Shown piece after piece: positions 7,533-15,885 of a stretch of DNA of 37,294 nucleotides (positions within the stretch are counted from its first letter, which is position 1; each line of letters begins with the position of its first letter). The notes under the pieces were generated by a model. That model saw only the letters and a list, made by a program, of their open reading frames with translations. It was not told where the DNA came from and ran no database searches. Source of the DNA: UBA4742 sp002403895. Its GTDB lineage: Bacteria; Actinomycetota; Acidimicrobiia; Acidimicrobiales; Acidimicrobilacustridaceae. The position numbers and the translations under genes were made by a program. Location: NCBI GenBank assembly GCA_036823295.1, contig DAISGD010000034.1:1-37294 (forward strand), given 5' to 3'.

Positions 7533-7557
7533 TGCACCAGACCGGAGCCTCTACCTG
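7529..7557 (+). promoter_or_regulatory. Candidate promoter of the multicopper oxidase gene
   Basis: TTTTTG (7529-7534), a 17-nt spacer and TACCTG (7552-7557) give a plausible sigma-70-family promoter with a 5' leader of about 60 nt before the ATG at 7622. The poor -35 is consistent with dependence on an activator at the overlapping DosR-type box. Confidence 0.4.
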
Positions 7558-7621
7558 GTGGATCACGCAGCGACGACGCTGGCGGTGACCGGAACAACCC
7601 TCGACGTTGAGGAGCACCACC

Positions 7622-9016
7622 ATGTCGTCCACCCCGCCCCGAGACCGGAGCATGCTCTCCGTCTTCGCCGCCCTGACCGCCATTGCCACCTTCCTGCTGG
7701 CCACCGCCGCCATCGTGGCGGTTTCGGCCACGTCCGACACCACGGTCACGGCCGCCGCCCCGGTAGCCGTGAGCCTGACCGAGTTCAAGATCAGTCCCGC
7801 CACCATCAACGCCTCAGGTCACGTCCAGCTCAACGTGACCAACGCCGGCACCATGGCCCACAACCTATCGGTGCCCGATCTGGGCAAGAAGACCAGGGAT
7901 ATCAGCCCTGGTCAGAGCCAGCTCCTCGACTTGGGGACCCCGAAAACGGGCACCTACAAGGTGCTCTGCGAGATCCCCAGCCACGCAAGCAGCGGCATGG
8001 TCGCCTCGCTAGTCGTGACCGACGGCAGCAGCTCCTCGGCCGATGCCGCCTCGGGAGCCATGGCCGGCATGACCGACCAGGCCGCCACGGACGACCCCAA
8101 CAACGCTGACACGCTCAAGGCCATGTCCGACGCCATGCTGGCCTCGTTCAAGCCCTTCCCGGCTGAGACCGCCGGCAAGGGCAATGTGCCCCTCGAGCCC
8201 ACCATCGAGGCCGACGGCACCAAGGCGTTCAACCTCACTGCGGCCATCACCGACTGGGAGACCGAGCCCGGCAAGGTGGTCAAGGCCTGGACCTACAACG
8301 GGACCGTGCCGGGCCCGCTGCTGAGGGTGAACGTGGGCGACCACGTCAAGGTCAACGTGAAGAACGATCTGCCCGGCGCCAGCACCGACGTCCACTTCCA
8401 TGGCGTCGACGTGCCCTTCAACATGGACGGCGTCTCCCCCATCACCCAGGACGCCATCCCGCCCGGCGGAAGTTTCACCTACGAGTTCACGCCCACCTCT
8501 ATCAAGATGGGCATGTACCACGCCCATCTCATGGGCGACATGGCCGTGCCCAACGGCCTGTTCGGCGTGTTCCAGGTGGGTGAGCAGCCGCTCCCGGCCG
8601 GCCGCACCATCAGCGGGATCGTCGTCCCCAAGGACATCAAGATCGCCCAGGAGCGCCCCATGGTGCTCAACGATGCCGGCGTGATCGGCCTCAGCCTGGA
8701 CGGCAAGAGCTTCCCCGCCACCGCCCCCATCGTCGCCAAGAGCGGCGACTGGATCGAGGTCACCTACTTCAACGAAGGCCTGCAGATGCACACCATGCAC
8801 CTGCACCGGTTCCCGCAGATCGTGATCTCGAAGGACGGCCTGCCCCTCGACCAGCCCTACGCCGCTGACACCATCGCCGTCGGCCCCGGTGAGCGATATA
8901 CGGTCATCGTCAATCCCAACGAGGTGGGTACCTGGGTCTGGCACTGCCACATCCTCAACCACGTCGAACGTGAGACCGGGATGTTCGGCATGGTGACCGC
9001 CCTGGTCGTGCAGTAG
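7622..9016 (+). CDS. Multicopper oxidase with N-terminal cupredoxin domain
   Basis: A 464-aa exported copper enzyme. The ATG at 7622 follows GAGGAG. Residues 14-37 are a hydrophobic export or anchor segment. Residues about 45-134 form a plastocyanin-like domain with its own type-1 copper ligands (H80, C116, H121, M126 in LCEIPSHASSGM). A Met/Ala linker follows. Then comes a two-domain multicopper oxidase: HFHG (258-260), YHAHLMGD (300-302), HTMHLH (390-395) and HCHILNHVERETGM (441-454), supplying trinuclear and type-1 copper ligands. It probably oxidises a metal, phenol or nitrogen compound outside the cell; the substrate is not deducible. It is preceded by a DosR-type box and converges with devR. 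Confidence 0.92.
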   Translation: MSSTPPRDRSMLSVFAALTAIATFLLATAAIVAVSATSDTTVTAAAPVAVSLTEFKISPATINASGHVQLNVTNAGTMAHNLSVPDLGKKTRDISPGQSQLLDLGTPKTGTYKVLCEIPSHASSGMVASLVVTDGSSSSADAASGAMAGMTDQAATDDPNNADTLKAMSDAMLASFKPFPAETAGKGNVPLEPTIEADGTKAFNLTAAITDWETEPGKVVKAWTYNGTVPGPLLRVNVGDHVKVNVKNDLPGASTDVHFHGVDVPFNMDGVSPITQDAIPPGGSFTYEFTPTSIKMGMYHAHLMGDMAVPNGLFGVFQVGEQPLPAGRTISGIVVPKDIKIAQERPMVLNDAGVIGLSLDGKSFPATAPIVAKSGDWIEVTYFNEGLQMHTMHLHRFPQIVISKDGLPLDQPYAADTIAVGPGERYTVIVNPNEVGTWVWHCHILNHVERETGMFGMVTALVVQ

Positions 9017-9052
9017 CGACCGAGCCCGAGAACCACCAGCCTCACGCCGGCG

Positions 9053-9089
9053 ACGCCGCCGCCGTTCCGATCAGTCGGGGCGGCGGCGT
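9053..9089. terminator. Hairpin between convergent oxidase and devR genes
   Basis: ACGCCGCCGCC (9053-9063) and GGCGGCGGCGT (9079-9089) form an 11-bp perfect GC stem with a 15-nt loop, 36 nt after the oxidase stop and reaching into the last codons of devR. It could act as a terminator for the rightward gene. There is no T-tract, which is common in GC-rich actinobacteria but keeps the call tentative. Confidence 0.4.
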
Positions 9090-9724
9090 TGTCGTTCCTC
9101 GAGGCGGGCGGCGTACACCGCCGCCTCGGTGCGTCGGGCCATACCCATCTTGGAGAGGAGATTGGAGACGTAGTTCTTGACCGTCTTTTCCGCCAGGAAC
9201 ATGCGGGCCGCGATCTCCCGGTTGGTCAGTCCTTCGGCCAGCAGATCGAGCAGCTTGAGTTCCTGGGCGGTCAGGGCGGCCACCTTCTCGTCGGTGACCT
9301 CCCCCTCGCGCAGACGCTCCAGCACCCTCGCCGTCGCCACCGGGTCGAGCAGTGACTGACCGGAGGCCACGGTGCGGATTGCCTCGACCAGTTCGTTGCC
9401 ACGGATCTGCTTGAGTACGTAACCGGCGGCACCGGCCATGATCGCCTCGAAGAGCGCTTCGTCGTCGGTGTAGCTGGTGAGCATCAAGCAGGCGACGCCC
9501 TCCACGTGCGATCGGATCTCGCGGCACACCTCCACGCCGTCCCCGTCGGGGAGCCGCACGTCGAGCACGGCGACGTCAGGCCGGGTGGCGGGGATGCGCT
9601 GGAGCGCCTCGGCGGCGGTCGACGCCTCCCCCACCACCTCGAGGTCACCGGCGTCTTCCAGTAGCTCCCGCACGCCCCGCCGAACCACCTCGTGGTCGTC
9701 GAGCAGGAACACGCGGATCGCCAT
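9071..9724 (-). CDS. devR: DevR/DosR-like NarL-family response regulator
   Basis: A 217-aa two-component regulator. The receiver domain (1-120) has DDH at 9-11, phospho-acceptor D55 in AVLDVRLPDG, T83 in MLTSYT and K105. The C-terminal LuxR-type helix-turn-helix (about 150-210) contains LAEGLTNREIAARMF and FLAEKTVKNYVSNLLSKMG. M. tuberculosis DevR (217 aa) has almost the same string, including the Lys-Lys-Asn DNA contacts of EKTVKN. Orthology is therefore likely and the recognised DNA site should be similar, as the box at 7513 suggests. No partner histidine kinase is visible; one could lie in the assembly gap 60 nt upstream. An inverted repeat TGCCCC/GGGGCA (9736-9760) sits in the upstream region. 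Confidence 0.9.
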   Translation of the reverse strand: MAIRVFLLDDHEVVRRGVRELLEDAGDLEVVGEASTAAEALQRIPATRPDVAVLDVRLPDGDGVEVCREIRSHVEGVACLMLTSYTDDEALFEAIMAGAAGYVLKQIRGNELVEAIRTVASGQSLLDPVATARVLERLREGEVTDEKVAALTAQELKLLDLLAEGLTNREIAARMFLAEKTVKNYVSNLLSKMGMARRTEAAVYAARLEERQRRRPD

Positions 9725-9784
9725 CCCCGGCAGTCTGCCCCAGACGGACCCACGGGGGCATCCTCACGGCCTATGAGATCCCGA

Positions 9785-9884
9785 NNNNNNNNNNNNNNNN
9801 NNNNNNNNNNNNNNNNNNNNNNNNNNNNNNNNNNNNNNNNNNNNNNNNNNNNNNNNNNNNNNNNNNNNNNNNNNNNNNNNNNNN
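9785..9884. other. Assembly gap (100 N)
   Basis: A run of exactly 100 N, the default for a scaffold gap of unknown size. The 9725-10027 intergenic stretch around it holds only the start region of devR on the left. On the right is 143 nt with a GGGAC-CGT-GTCCC palindrome (9909-9921) and no recognisable gene. Genes may be missing here. Confidence 0.95.
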
Positions 9885-10027
9885 GGTGGAGGAACTCCTG
9901 CGCTTCTGGGGACCGTGTCCCGCCGCTTCCCCGACTTGGCACCGACCGGCCCCACCACGTGGAGCCATACGTTTTTGTTCCGCAACGTCACCTCGCTGCC
10001 AGTCCGCCTCTGAGGGGCACCCGCCCT

Positions 10028-11635
10028 ATGCTCCCAGCCGTGCCGGAGCCAACGTCAGCCCACCCCGCAGCCACGGACGACACCTGGGAGCCCGAGATCG
10101 CTGAGCTGCGACGCCGCGAGGCGATGGCGCAGCGGATGGGCGGCCCCGACAAGGTCGAGCGCCAGCACCAGGGCGGCAAGCTCACCGTGCGCGAGCGCAT
10201 CGAGTCCCTCCTCGACGAGGGATCGTTCCACGAAATCGGGGCGCTGGCCGGCCGGGCGTCGTACGGCGAGGACGCCGAGTTGAGCGACTTCACACCCGCC
10301 AACTTCGTGATGGGTCGGGGGCGCATCGACGACCGGCCCGTGGTGGTAGGCGGGGATGACTTCACGGTGCGAGGCGGGGCGGCAGATGCCTCGATCTGGC
10401 AGAAGCAGGTCTACGCCGAGCAGATGGCGCTCGAGCTCCGGCTCCCGCTCGTACGCCTGGTGGACGGCACCGGCGGCGGGGGCTCGGTCAAGTCGCTCGA
10501 CACCGACCGGCGGACCTACGTGCCGCCGTTGTTCGGCTGGCAGTACGCGGTTGACAACCTGGCCACGGTGCCGGTGGTCGCTCTCGCCCTCGGCTCGGTG
10601 GCCGGGCTGGGAGCGGCGCGGGTGGTGAATAGCCACTACGCCCTCATGGTCCGCGACACCGCCCAGGTCTTCGTGGCCGGTCCGCCCGTCGTCGCCCGGG
10701 TGGAAGGCGAGATAGCCAAGGAGGACCTCGGCGGGGCCCACATCCACGGACGCAACGGCGTGGTGGACGACGTGGTCGACACCGAGGCCGAGGCCTTTGC
10801 CCGCACCCGGCGGTTCTTGTCCTACCTACCATCATCAGTCCACGAGGTCTCGGCCCGGGGCGAGCCGACCGACGATCCCGAGCGACGCGATCCGTGGCTC
10901 ATCGGGGCGATTCCCCGCAATCAGCGGCAGGTCTACCGGATCCGTCCCATCATCGAGTCCTTGGTCGACCAGGACAGCTATCTCGAGATCGGTGCCGGGT
11001 GGGGGCGGGCCGCGGTGACCGGTCTGGCTCGGCTGGACGGCTGGCCAGTGGGCATCTTGTCCTCCGACCCGTATCAGGCCGGAGGAAGCTGGACGGCTGA
11101 CGCCTCAGACAAAGTCACCCGCTTCGTCGACCTGTGCGACACGTTCCACCTGCCCGTCGTCCATCTGGTCGACCAGCCCGGCTTCATGGTTGGCCTGGCC
11201 GGCGAGCAGGCCGGCACGATCCGCAACGGTGTGCGGGCGATCGCCGCCATTCACCAGGCGTCGGTGCCGTGGTGTTCGGTGCTCATCCGCAAGGTGTTCG
11301 GCGTGGGCGGTGCCGGACACCAGAGCTCGTCGCGCCTTTCGTACCGCTACGCCTGGCCTTCGGGCCGGTGGGGGTCGCTCCCCGTCCAGGGCGGCGTGGA
11401 GGCCGCCTTCCGGGCCGAGCTGGATGCGCTGGCTGACGAAGATGCGCGCCAGGCCCGCATCGCCGAGATCACCGCCCGCATGGACGCGGTGGCGTCTCCG
11501 TTCCGCACCGCCGAGGCCTTCCTGGTCGAGGAGATCATCGACCCCCGCGACACCCGCCCCTTGCTCTGTGAGTTCGCCAACCTGGCGGCACCACGGCGCC
11601 AGGCCGGGCCCACCACCCGTTCCTACCGCCCATGA
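10028..11635 (+). CDS. Acyl-CoA carboxylase, carboxyltransferase (beta) subunit
   Basis: A 535-aa carboxyltransferase of the propionyl/acetyl/methylcrotonyl-CoA carboxylase beta family, which moves CO2 from carboxybiotin to an acyl-CoA. Visible are the N-terminal crotonase-like half (GGKLTVRERIESLLDEGSF; FTVRGGAADASIWQKQ; GSVAGLGAARVVNSHYALMV) and the C-terminal half (VDQPGFMVGLAGEQAG; VLIRKVFGVGGAGH; a terminal EIIDPRDTRP motif). Length matches mycobacterial AccD1/AccD2-like subunits. The ATG at 10028 is the first good start after the gap; no clear ribosome-binding site is present. A 70-aa biotin carrier follows after another gap, so a biotin carboxylase subunit may lie in the missing sequence or elsewhere. 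Acyl-CoA specificity is not resolved. Confidence 0.9.
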   Translation: MLPAVPEPTSAHPAATDDTWEPEIAELRRREAMAQRMGGPDKVERQHQGGKLTVRERIESLLDEGSFHEIGALAGRASYGEDAELSDFTPANFVMGRGRIDDRPVVVGGDDFTVRGGAADASIWQKQVYAEQMALELRLPLVRLVDGTGGGGSVKSLDTDRRTYVPPLFGWQYAVDNLATVPVVALALGSVAGLGAARVVNSHYALMVRDTAQVFVAGPPVVARVEGEIAKEDLGGAHIHGRNGVVDDVVDTEAEAFARTRRFLSYLPSSVHEVSARGEPTDDPERRDPWLIGAIPRNQRQVYRIRPIIESLVDQDSYLEIGAGWGRAAVTGLARLDGWPVGILSSDPYQAGGSWTADASDKVTRFVDLCDTFHLPVVHLVDQPGFMVGLAGEQAGTIRNGVRAIAAIHQASVPWCSVLIRKVFGVGGAGHQSSSRLSYRYAWPSGRWGSLPVQGGVEAAFRAELDALADEDARQARIAEITARMDAVASPFRTAEAFLVEEIIDPRDTRPLLCEFANLAAPRRQAGPTTRSYRP

Positions 11636-11662
11636 GCCCGCTCCACCCTCTCCTCCGAACCG

Positions 11663-11762
11663 NNNNNNNNNNNNNNNNNNNNNNNNNNNNNNNNNNNNNN
11701 NNNNNNNNNNNNNNNNNNNNNNNNNNNNNNNNNNNNNNNNNNNNNNNNNNNNNNNNNNNNNN
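11663..11762. other. Assembly gap (100 N)
   Basis: A run of exactly 100 N between the carboxyltransferase gene and the biotin carrier gene. True length is unknown, so adjacency of the two genes depends on the scaffolding. Confidence 0.95.
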
Positions 11763-11765
11763 CCG

Positions 11766-11978
11766 ATGACCGACGTCCGTAGCGAGATCGCCGCCAACGT
11801 CTGGAAGATCACCGTCGAGGTCGGTCAGGCCGTCGAGGCCGGTGCCACCTTGGCCATTCTGGAGAGCATGAAGATGGAGATCCCGGTCGAGGCTCCTCGG
11901 GCCGGCACCATCACCGAGGTGCGGGTCGCCCCCGACGACCGGGTGGCCGAGGGCGACATCATCGCCGTCCTCGACTAG
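11766..11978 (+). CDS. Biotin/lipoyl carrier protein (single-domain)
   Basis: A 70-aa protein consisting of one biotinyl domain. The modified lysine is K36 in ILESMKMEIPV, flanked by the expected glycine turns (VGQAVEAGATLA; PRAGTITEVRV) and ending EGDIIAVLD. Size and sequence are close to the actinobacterial stand-alone biotinylated protein (Rv3221c type, 71 aa) rather than the C-terminus of a long alpha subunit. The ATG begins three bases after an N gap, so an upstream ribosome-binding site, or even an N-terminal extension, cannot be excluded. It probably serves the nearby carboxyltransferase. Confidence 0.88.
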   Translation: MTDVRSEIAANVWKITVEVGQAVEAGATLAILESMKMEIPVEAPRAGTITEVRVAPDDRVAEGDIIAVLD

Positions 11979-12072
11979 CGCAACCCATCCGTTCTGGGAC
12001 GCTGGCGGTCGGGACGGGTTAGAACCCTTCCTGCTGCCGGCGGTGCTCAGCTCACCTCCCGAGTTCCCCGCC

Positions 12073-12078
12073 TAGAGT
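12073..12078 (+). promoter_or_regulatory. Leaderless-type -10 box (TAGAGT) of the FAD oxidase gene
   Basis: TAGAGT ends 8 nt before the ATG at 12087, with no Shine-Dalgarno between. This fits a leaderless or near-leaderless transcript. Confidence 0.5.
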
Positions 12079-12086
12079 TCGGTTCC

Positions 12087-13496
12087 ATGGGGGACATCGC
12101 CGAGCGACTGGCCGAGATCGTGGGGCCCGATCGGGTCGCCGCCGGTGACGCCGTCAGCGAGGACTACGGCCACGACGAGGCCCTGACTGCCCAGGCCCGA
12201 CGGCCCGATGTGGTGGTGCATCCGACCACGACGAACGAAGTGGCCGAGATCCTGGCCCTGGCCGACGCCGAGGGGGTCCCCGTCACCGCCCGGGGCAGCG
12301 GCACGGGCTTGTCGGGTGCCTGCATCCCGTCGGCCGGAGGCATCGTCGTGTCATTCGAACGGATGAACCAGATCCTGGAGATCGATACCGAGAACCACGC
12401 CGCTGTCGTCCAACCCGGCGTGACCCTCCACCAACTCGACGCGGTCACCGCCGGCCATGACCTGGTGTACACCGTGTTCCCGGGTGAGAGCAGCGCCAGC
12501 CTGGGTGGCAACGTGGCCACCAACGCCGGGGGCATGCGGGCGGTGAAGTACGGCGTCACCCGCCATCAGGTGCTGGGGCTGGAGGCGGTGCTGGCCTCGG
12601 GCGAGGTGATCCGCACCGGCGGAAAGTTCGTGAAGGCGACCAGCGGCTATGACCTCACCCAGCTCATCGTGGGCTCCGAGGGGACGCTGGCGCTCGTCAC
12701 CGAGGCCACCCTCAAGCTCCACCCCCGCCCTGCCCACGCCGCCACCGTGCTGGCCCCGTTCGCCACGCTGGGCGAAGTCGCCGCCGCCGTGCCTCGCATC
12801 GTCGATTCGGGCGTGGGTCCACTCATCCTCGAATACATCGACTTGCTGACCATGGCCGCCGCCACTGCCAGTGTCGGGCTCGATCTGGGCATCCCTGCCG
12901 AGATCAAGGATGCCGCGCTGGCCTACCTCGTGGTGGTGCTGGAGAACACCCATCTCGACCGGCTCGAAGCCGACACCGAACGGTTGGCCGAGTTGGTTCT
13001 CGAACTGGGGGCCATGGAGGCCTACGTACTCCCGCCCGGGGCCGCCACGCAGCTCATCGAAGCTCGGGAAAAGGCGTTCTGGGTAGCCAAGGCAGCGGGG
13101 GCGAACGACATCGTGGACGTCGTCATCCCCCGCGCCAGCATCCCGGACTACCTGGGCCGGGTGGCCGATCTGGCCACCGAGACCGGCTCGTGGATCGCCG
13201 GCTGTGGCCATGCCGGAGACGGCAACGTGCACCTGTCGGTGTTCCAGGGCGACCCGGAGGTCTGCGACCGCGTGCTCCACGGGCTGTTCGCGCTCGGGTT
13301 GTCCTTCGGTGGCGCCATCTCGGGTGAGCACGGCATTGGGACCGAGAAGCGCAAGTACTTCCTCGAGCTGGAGGATCCGGCCAAGGTGGCGCTCATGCGT
13401 CGCATCAAGGCGGCCTTCGACCCGAACGGCATCCTCAATCCGGGCACCATCTTCGACGAACCGGGCCCACTCCGGCCCGATCGACATCTTCCCTGA
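12087..13496 (+). CDS. FAD-linked 2-hydroxyacid dehydrogenase/oxidase (GlcD-like)
   Basis: A 469-aa flavoprotein of the vanillyl-alcohol oxidase (VAO) family that oxidises D-2-hydroxyacids such as glycolate or D-lactate to 2-oxoacids. The FAD-binding PCMH domain has ARGSGTGLSGA (68-78), FPGESSASLGGNVATNAGG (131-149) and GSEGTLALVTEATL. The C-terminal cap has CGHAGDGNVHLSVF and the ISGEHGIGTEKR motif. No Fe-S cluster domain is fused. It is followed 23 nt downstream by a ThDP enzyme that could use a 2-oxoacid, so the two probably act in sequence. Substrate (glycolate, lactate or another) is not determined by sequence alone. Confidence 0.9.
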   Translation: MGDIAERLAEIVGPDRVAAGDAVSEDYGHDEALTAQARRPDVVVHPTTTNEVAEILALADAEGVPVTARGSGTGLSGACIPSAGGIVVSFERMNQILEIDTENHAAVVQPGVTLHQLDAVTAGHDLVYTVFPGESSASLGGNVATNAGGMRAVKYGVTRHQVLGLEAVLASGEVIRTGGKFVKATSGYDLTQLIVGSEGTLALVTEATLKLHPRPAHAATVLAPFATLGEVAAAVPRIVDSGVGPLILEYIDLLTMAAATASVGLDLGIPAEIKDAALAYLVVVLENTHLDRLEADTERLAELVLELGAMEAYVLPPGAATQLIEAREKAFWVAKAAGANDIVDVVIPRASIPDYLGRVADLATETGSWIAGCGHAGDGNVHLSVFQGDPEVCDRVLHGLFALGLSFGGAISGEHGIGTEKRKYFLELEDPAKVALMRRIKAAFDPNGILNPGTIFDEPGPLRPDRHLP

Positions 13497-13519
13497 CCGA
13501 CCTATCTGAGAGGACGACC

Positions 13520-15093
13520 ATGAATGGCGCCCAGGCCCTCATCCGTACGCTCGTCGCCAGCGGCGTCGAGGTGTGCTTCGCCAACCCTGGCACCTCGGAG
13601 ATGCACTTCGTGGCCGCCCTCGACCAGGTCCCCGAGATGCGGGGCGTGCTGGGGCTGTTCGAGGGGGTGGTGACTGGCGCCGCCGACGGCTACGCGCGCA
13701 TGGCCGACAAACCGGCAGCCACGCTGTTGCATCTCGGGTCGGGCCTGGGCAACGGCCTGGCCAACCTGCACAACGCCCGCCGGGCCCGCACTCCCGTGGT
13801 GAACATCGTCGGCGACCAGGCCACTTACCACAAGCACTACGACGCCCCCCTGGACTCCGACATCGAGACGGTGGCCCGCAATGTGTCGGGATGGCTGCGG
13901 ACATCGAGGTCGCCCGACGCCGTCGCCGCCGACGCGGCCGAGGCGGTGGCGGCGGCCTACGGCCCGCCGGGTCAGGTAGCGACGTTGATCCTGCCGGCCG
14001 ACGTCTCGTGGCTGGAAGCCGGCGGTCCGGCCGCGCCCATCGCCACGGCGTCCCGAGACGCGGTCGATCCGGCCACCGTGGCGCAGGTGGCCGCCGTGTT
14101 GCGCTCCGGTGAGCCCGCGGCCCTGCTGGTCGGCGGTTCGGCGCTCCGCGAGGTACCGCTGGTGGACGCGTCGCGGGTGGCGGCGACGACCGGCGCCAAG
14201 CTGTTGGGCGAGACCTTTCCCCGCCGGCTCGAGCGCGGCGCCGGCCTCCCCGCTGTCGACCGCCTCGGCTACCTGGCCGAGTTCGCGGCCATGCAGCTCG
14301 ACGGCGTCCGTCACCTCGTGCTGGTCGACACCAAATCCCCCGTGTCGTTCTTCGCCTACCCGTCAAAGGCCAGCGACCTGGTACCCGAGGGGTGCACGGT
14401 GCACGTTCTGGCCGGCCCTGCCGACGATGCCGCCGCCGCGCTGGCGGGGCTGGCCGACGCGGTGGGCGCTCCGGCCGACGCCGCCGTGGTCCGAGCCGCC
14501 GAGCGACCCGACCGGCCGAGCGGGCCGCTCACCGCCGAGACGTTGGGTCGCGCCATCGGCGCGGTGCTGCCTGCGCTCGCCATCGTGGCCGACGAAGGCA
14601 ACACGGCCGGGCTCTTCGTCTCCGGGTTCACCGCGGGTGCACCGCGCCACGATTGGCTCACCCTCACGGGAGGCGCCATCGGTTTCGGCATGCCGGTGGC
14701 GACCGGGGCGGCCGTTGCCTGTCCTGGACGTCCCGTCCTGTCGCTCGAAGCCGACGGCAGCGCCATGTACACCTTGCAATCGCTGTGGACCCAGGCCCGG
14801 GAGGGGCTCGACGTCACCACGGTGGTGCTGGCCAACCGCTCGTACGCCATCTTGAACATGGAGCTGGCCCGGGTCGGTGCCGCCGCCGCGGAGGGCGTCG
14901 GCCCCAGGGNNNNNNNNNNGCCGCCATGTTCGACCTCAGCCAGCCCGCCCTCGACTTCGTGTCGTTGAGCCAGGGCCTCGGGGTGCCTGCCACCCGCGTC
15001 GAGACAGCCGAAGAGCTCACCATCTCCCTCGACAAGGCCTTCGGCGAGCCCGGGCCGCACCTCATCGAGGCGGTCCTCCCCACCACCCTCTGA
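13520..15093 (+). CDS. ThDP-dependent acetolactate-synthase/benzoylformate-decarboxylase-like enzyme, interrupted by a gap
   Basis: A thiamine-diphosphate enzyme that decarboxylates or condenses 2-oxoacids. The N-terminal PYR domain has VCFANPGTSEMHFVAAL and the catalytic Glu48 in LFEGVVTGAADGYARM. The C-terminal PP domain has LTGGAIGFGMPVATGAA and the cofactor motif EADGSAMYTLQSLWTQA followed by ANRSYAILN. A run of 10 N (14910-14919) interrupts it. The frame after the gap is offset by one, so the true gap should be 8 or 11 nt (2 modulo 3); the gene is then continuous to the TGA at 15093, about 525 aa. A GAGAGG ribosome-binding site precedes the ATG. It is most like ALS-large-subunit paralogues outside the ilv operon. 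Confidence 0.85.
14910..14919. other. Short assembly gap (10 N) inside a gene
   Basis: Ten N within the ThDP enzyme gene. Reading frames on the two sides match only if the real insert is 2 modulo 3, so the stated length is nominal and the apparent frameshift is an assembly artefact. Confidence 0.9.
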
Positions 15094-15125
15094 CCCGCTG
15101 TCCCGCCGCGGTCTCGGTCGTTGGG

Positions 15126-15815
15126 TCAGGGCGACGTCAGCAGCTCGTCGACCCGGCCCCAACCGACGGCCGGGTCGTAGCGACGGATCACTCGGGCCGG
15201 CACCCCGGCGGCCACGCAGTAGTCGGGCAGCGCGCCCCGGACCACACTGCCGGCGCCGACGGCCACGTGACGACCGATGCGAGCACCGGGCAGGACCACC
15301 ACGTTGTGCCCCAGCCACGAACCGTCGCCGATCACCACCGGAGCCTCGGGCTGGTTCTGCTGCGAGATGGGTAGGTCGGGATCGGCGTAGCCGTGGTTCA
15401 TGTCGGTGATGTGCACGTTCTGTCCGGTCCACACGTCGTTGCCGATCTCAATCGAGACGTGGCCGACCACGCTGCTGCCCCGGCCGATGAGTGAGCGATC
15501 ACCAATGCTCACGACTCGCCCCGGCAGGTCGGGCTGGTCCAGCATCCAGCCCGCCGATAGCACGACACCGGTGTTGATCATGGTGCCCGAACCGATGTGG
15601 ATCGCCGACTCGTTGACCAGGGCTCCGTACGGGAAGCAGATGATGCTGCCCTCCCCGAACGAGCCGAATCGTCGCGCCACCCGGGAGCGGGGACCGATGG
15701 CGCCCAGGTTTTTGACCCGGGTCCACGACCAGCGCACCACCTCCGAACCGGCGGTCAGGAGATCGCTGCGCAGGCGCGTGACCAGGGTCGGTAGAGGCGG
15801 CGGCCGATCGATCAT
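15126..15815 (-). CDS. Left-handed beta-helix (hexapeptide) acyltransferase
   Basis: A 229-aa transferase of the LbH/maltose-O-acetyltransferase-like group, which acetylates sugars or other hydroxyls using acyl-CoA. Hexapeptide repeats run from about residue 60 to 210 (IHIGSGTMINTGVVLSAG, IGDRSLIGRGSSVVGHVSI, IGDGSWLGHNVVVLPGARI, IGRHVAVGAGSVV) and end in VAAGVPARVIRRYDP. The likely catalytic His is in ITDMNHGYADPD. It shares the leftward direction with the upstream membrane glycosyltransferase, 70 nt away, so both may modify a surface glycan. It has its own leaderless-type -10 box. Confidence 0.87.
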   Translation of the reverse strand: MIDRPPPLPTLVTRLRSDLLTAGSEVVRWSWTRVKNLGAIGPRSRVARRFGSFGEGSIICFPYGALVNESAIHIGSGTMINTGVVLSAGWMLDQPDLPGRVVSIGDRSLIGRGSSVVGHVSIEIGNDVWTGQNVHITDMNHGYADPDLPISQQNQPEAPVVIGDGSWLGHNVVVLPGARIGRHVAVGAGSVVRGALPDYCVAAGVPARVIRRYDPAVGWGRVDELLTSP

Positions 15816-15821
15816 GCCGGG

Positions 15822-15827
15822 ACGCTA
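15822..15827 (-). promoter_or_regulatory. Leaderless-type -10 box (TAGCGT) of the acyltransferase gene
   Basis: On the minus strand TAGCGT ends 6 nt before the ATG at 15815, with no Shine-Dalgarno between. This suggests an independent leaderless transcript. Confidence 0.5.
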
Positions 15828-15885
15828 GCCGTGGCGCGGCGGGCGCGGCGGCGAGTCCAACGTAGGCACCGCCCCACACCCACCG

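Noticed and set aside
9909..9921. GGGAC-CGT-GTCCC palindrome before the carboxyltransferase gene, resembling a second DosR box
   Set aside because: The DosR consensus has four bases between GGGAC and GTCCC, and here there are three. Flanks also do not match, and the site is over 100 nt from the start codon.
11983..12026. Inverted AACCC...GGGTT with further pairs between the biotin carrier and oxidase genes
   Set aside because: Arms are short and the alignment needs unpaired bases. No T-tract follows, so it is not convincing as a terminator.
13539..14366. Long antisense reading frames opposite the ThDP enzyme and other genes (for example opposite 13502-14314)
   Set aside because: They have the Arg/Gly/Pro-rich composition of third-position GC shadow frames and no recognisable domain.
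14880..14935. Apparent frameshift in the ThDP enzyme gene
   Set aside because: It falls exactly at the 10-N gap, so it is an assembly artefact and not a true mutation.
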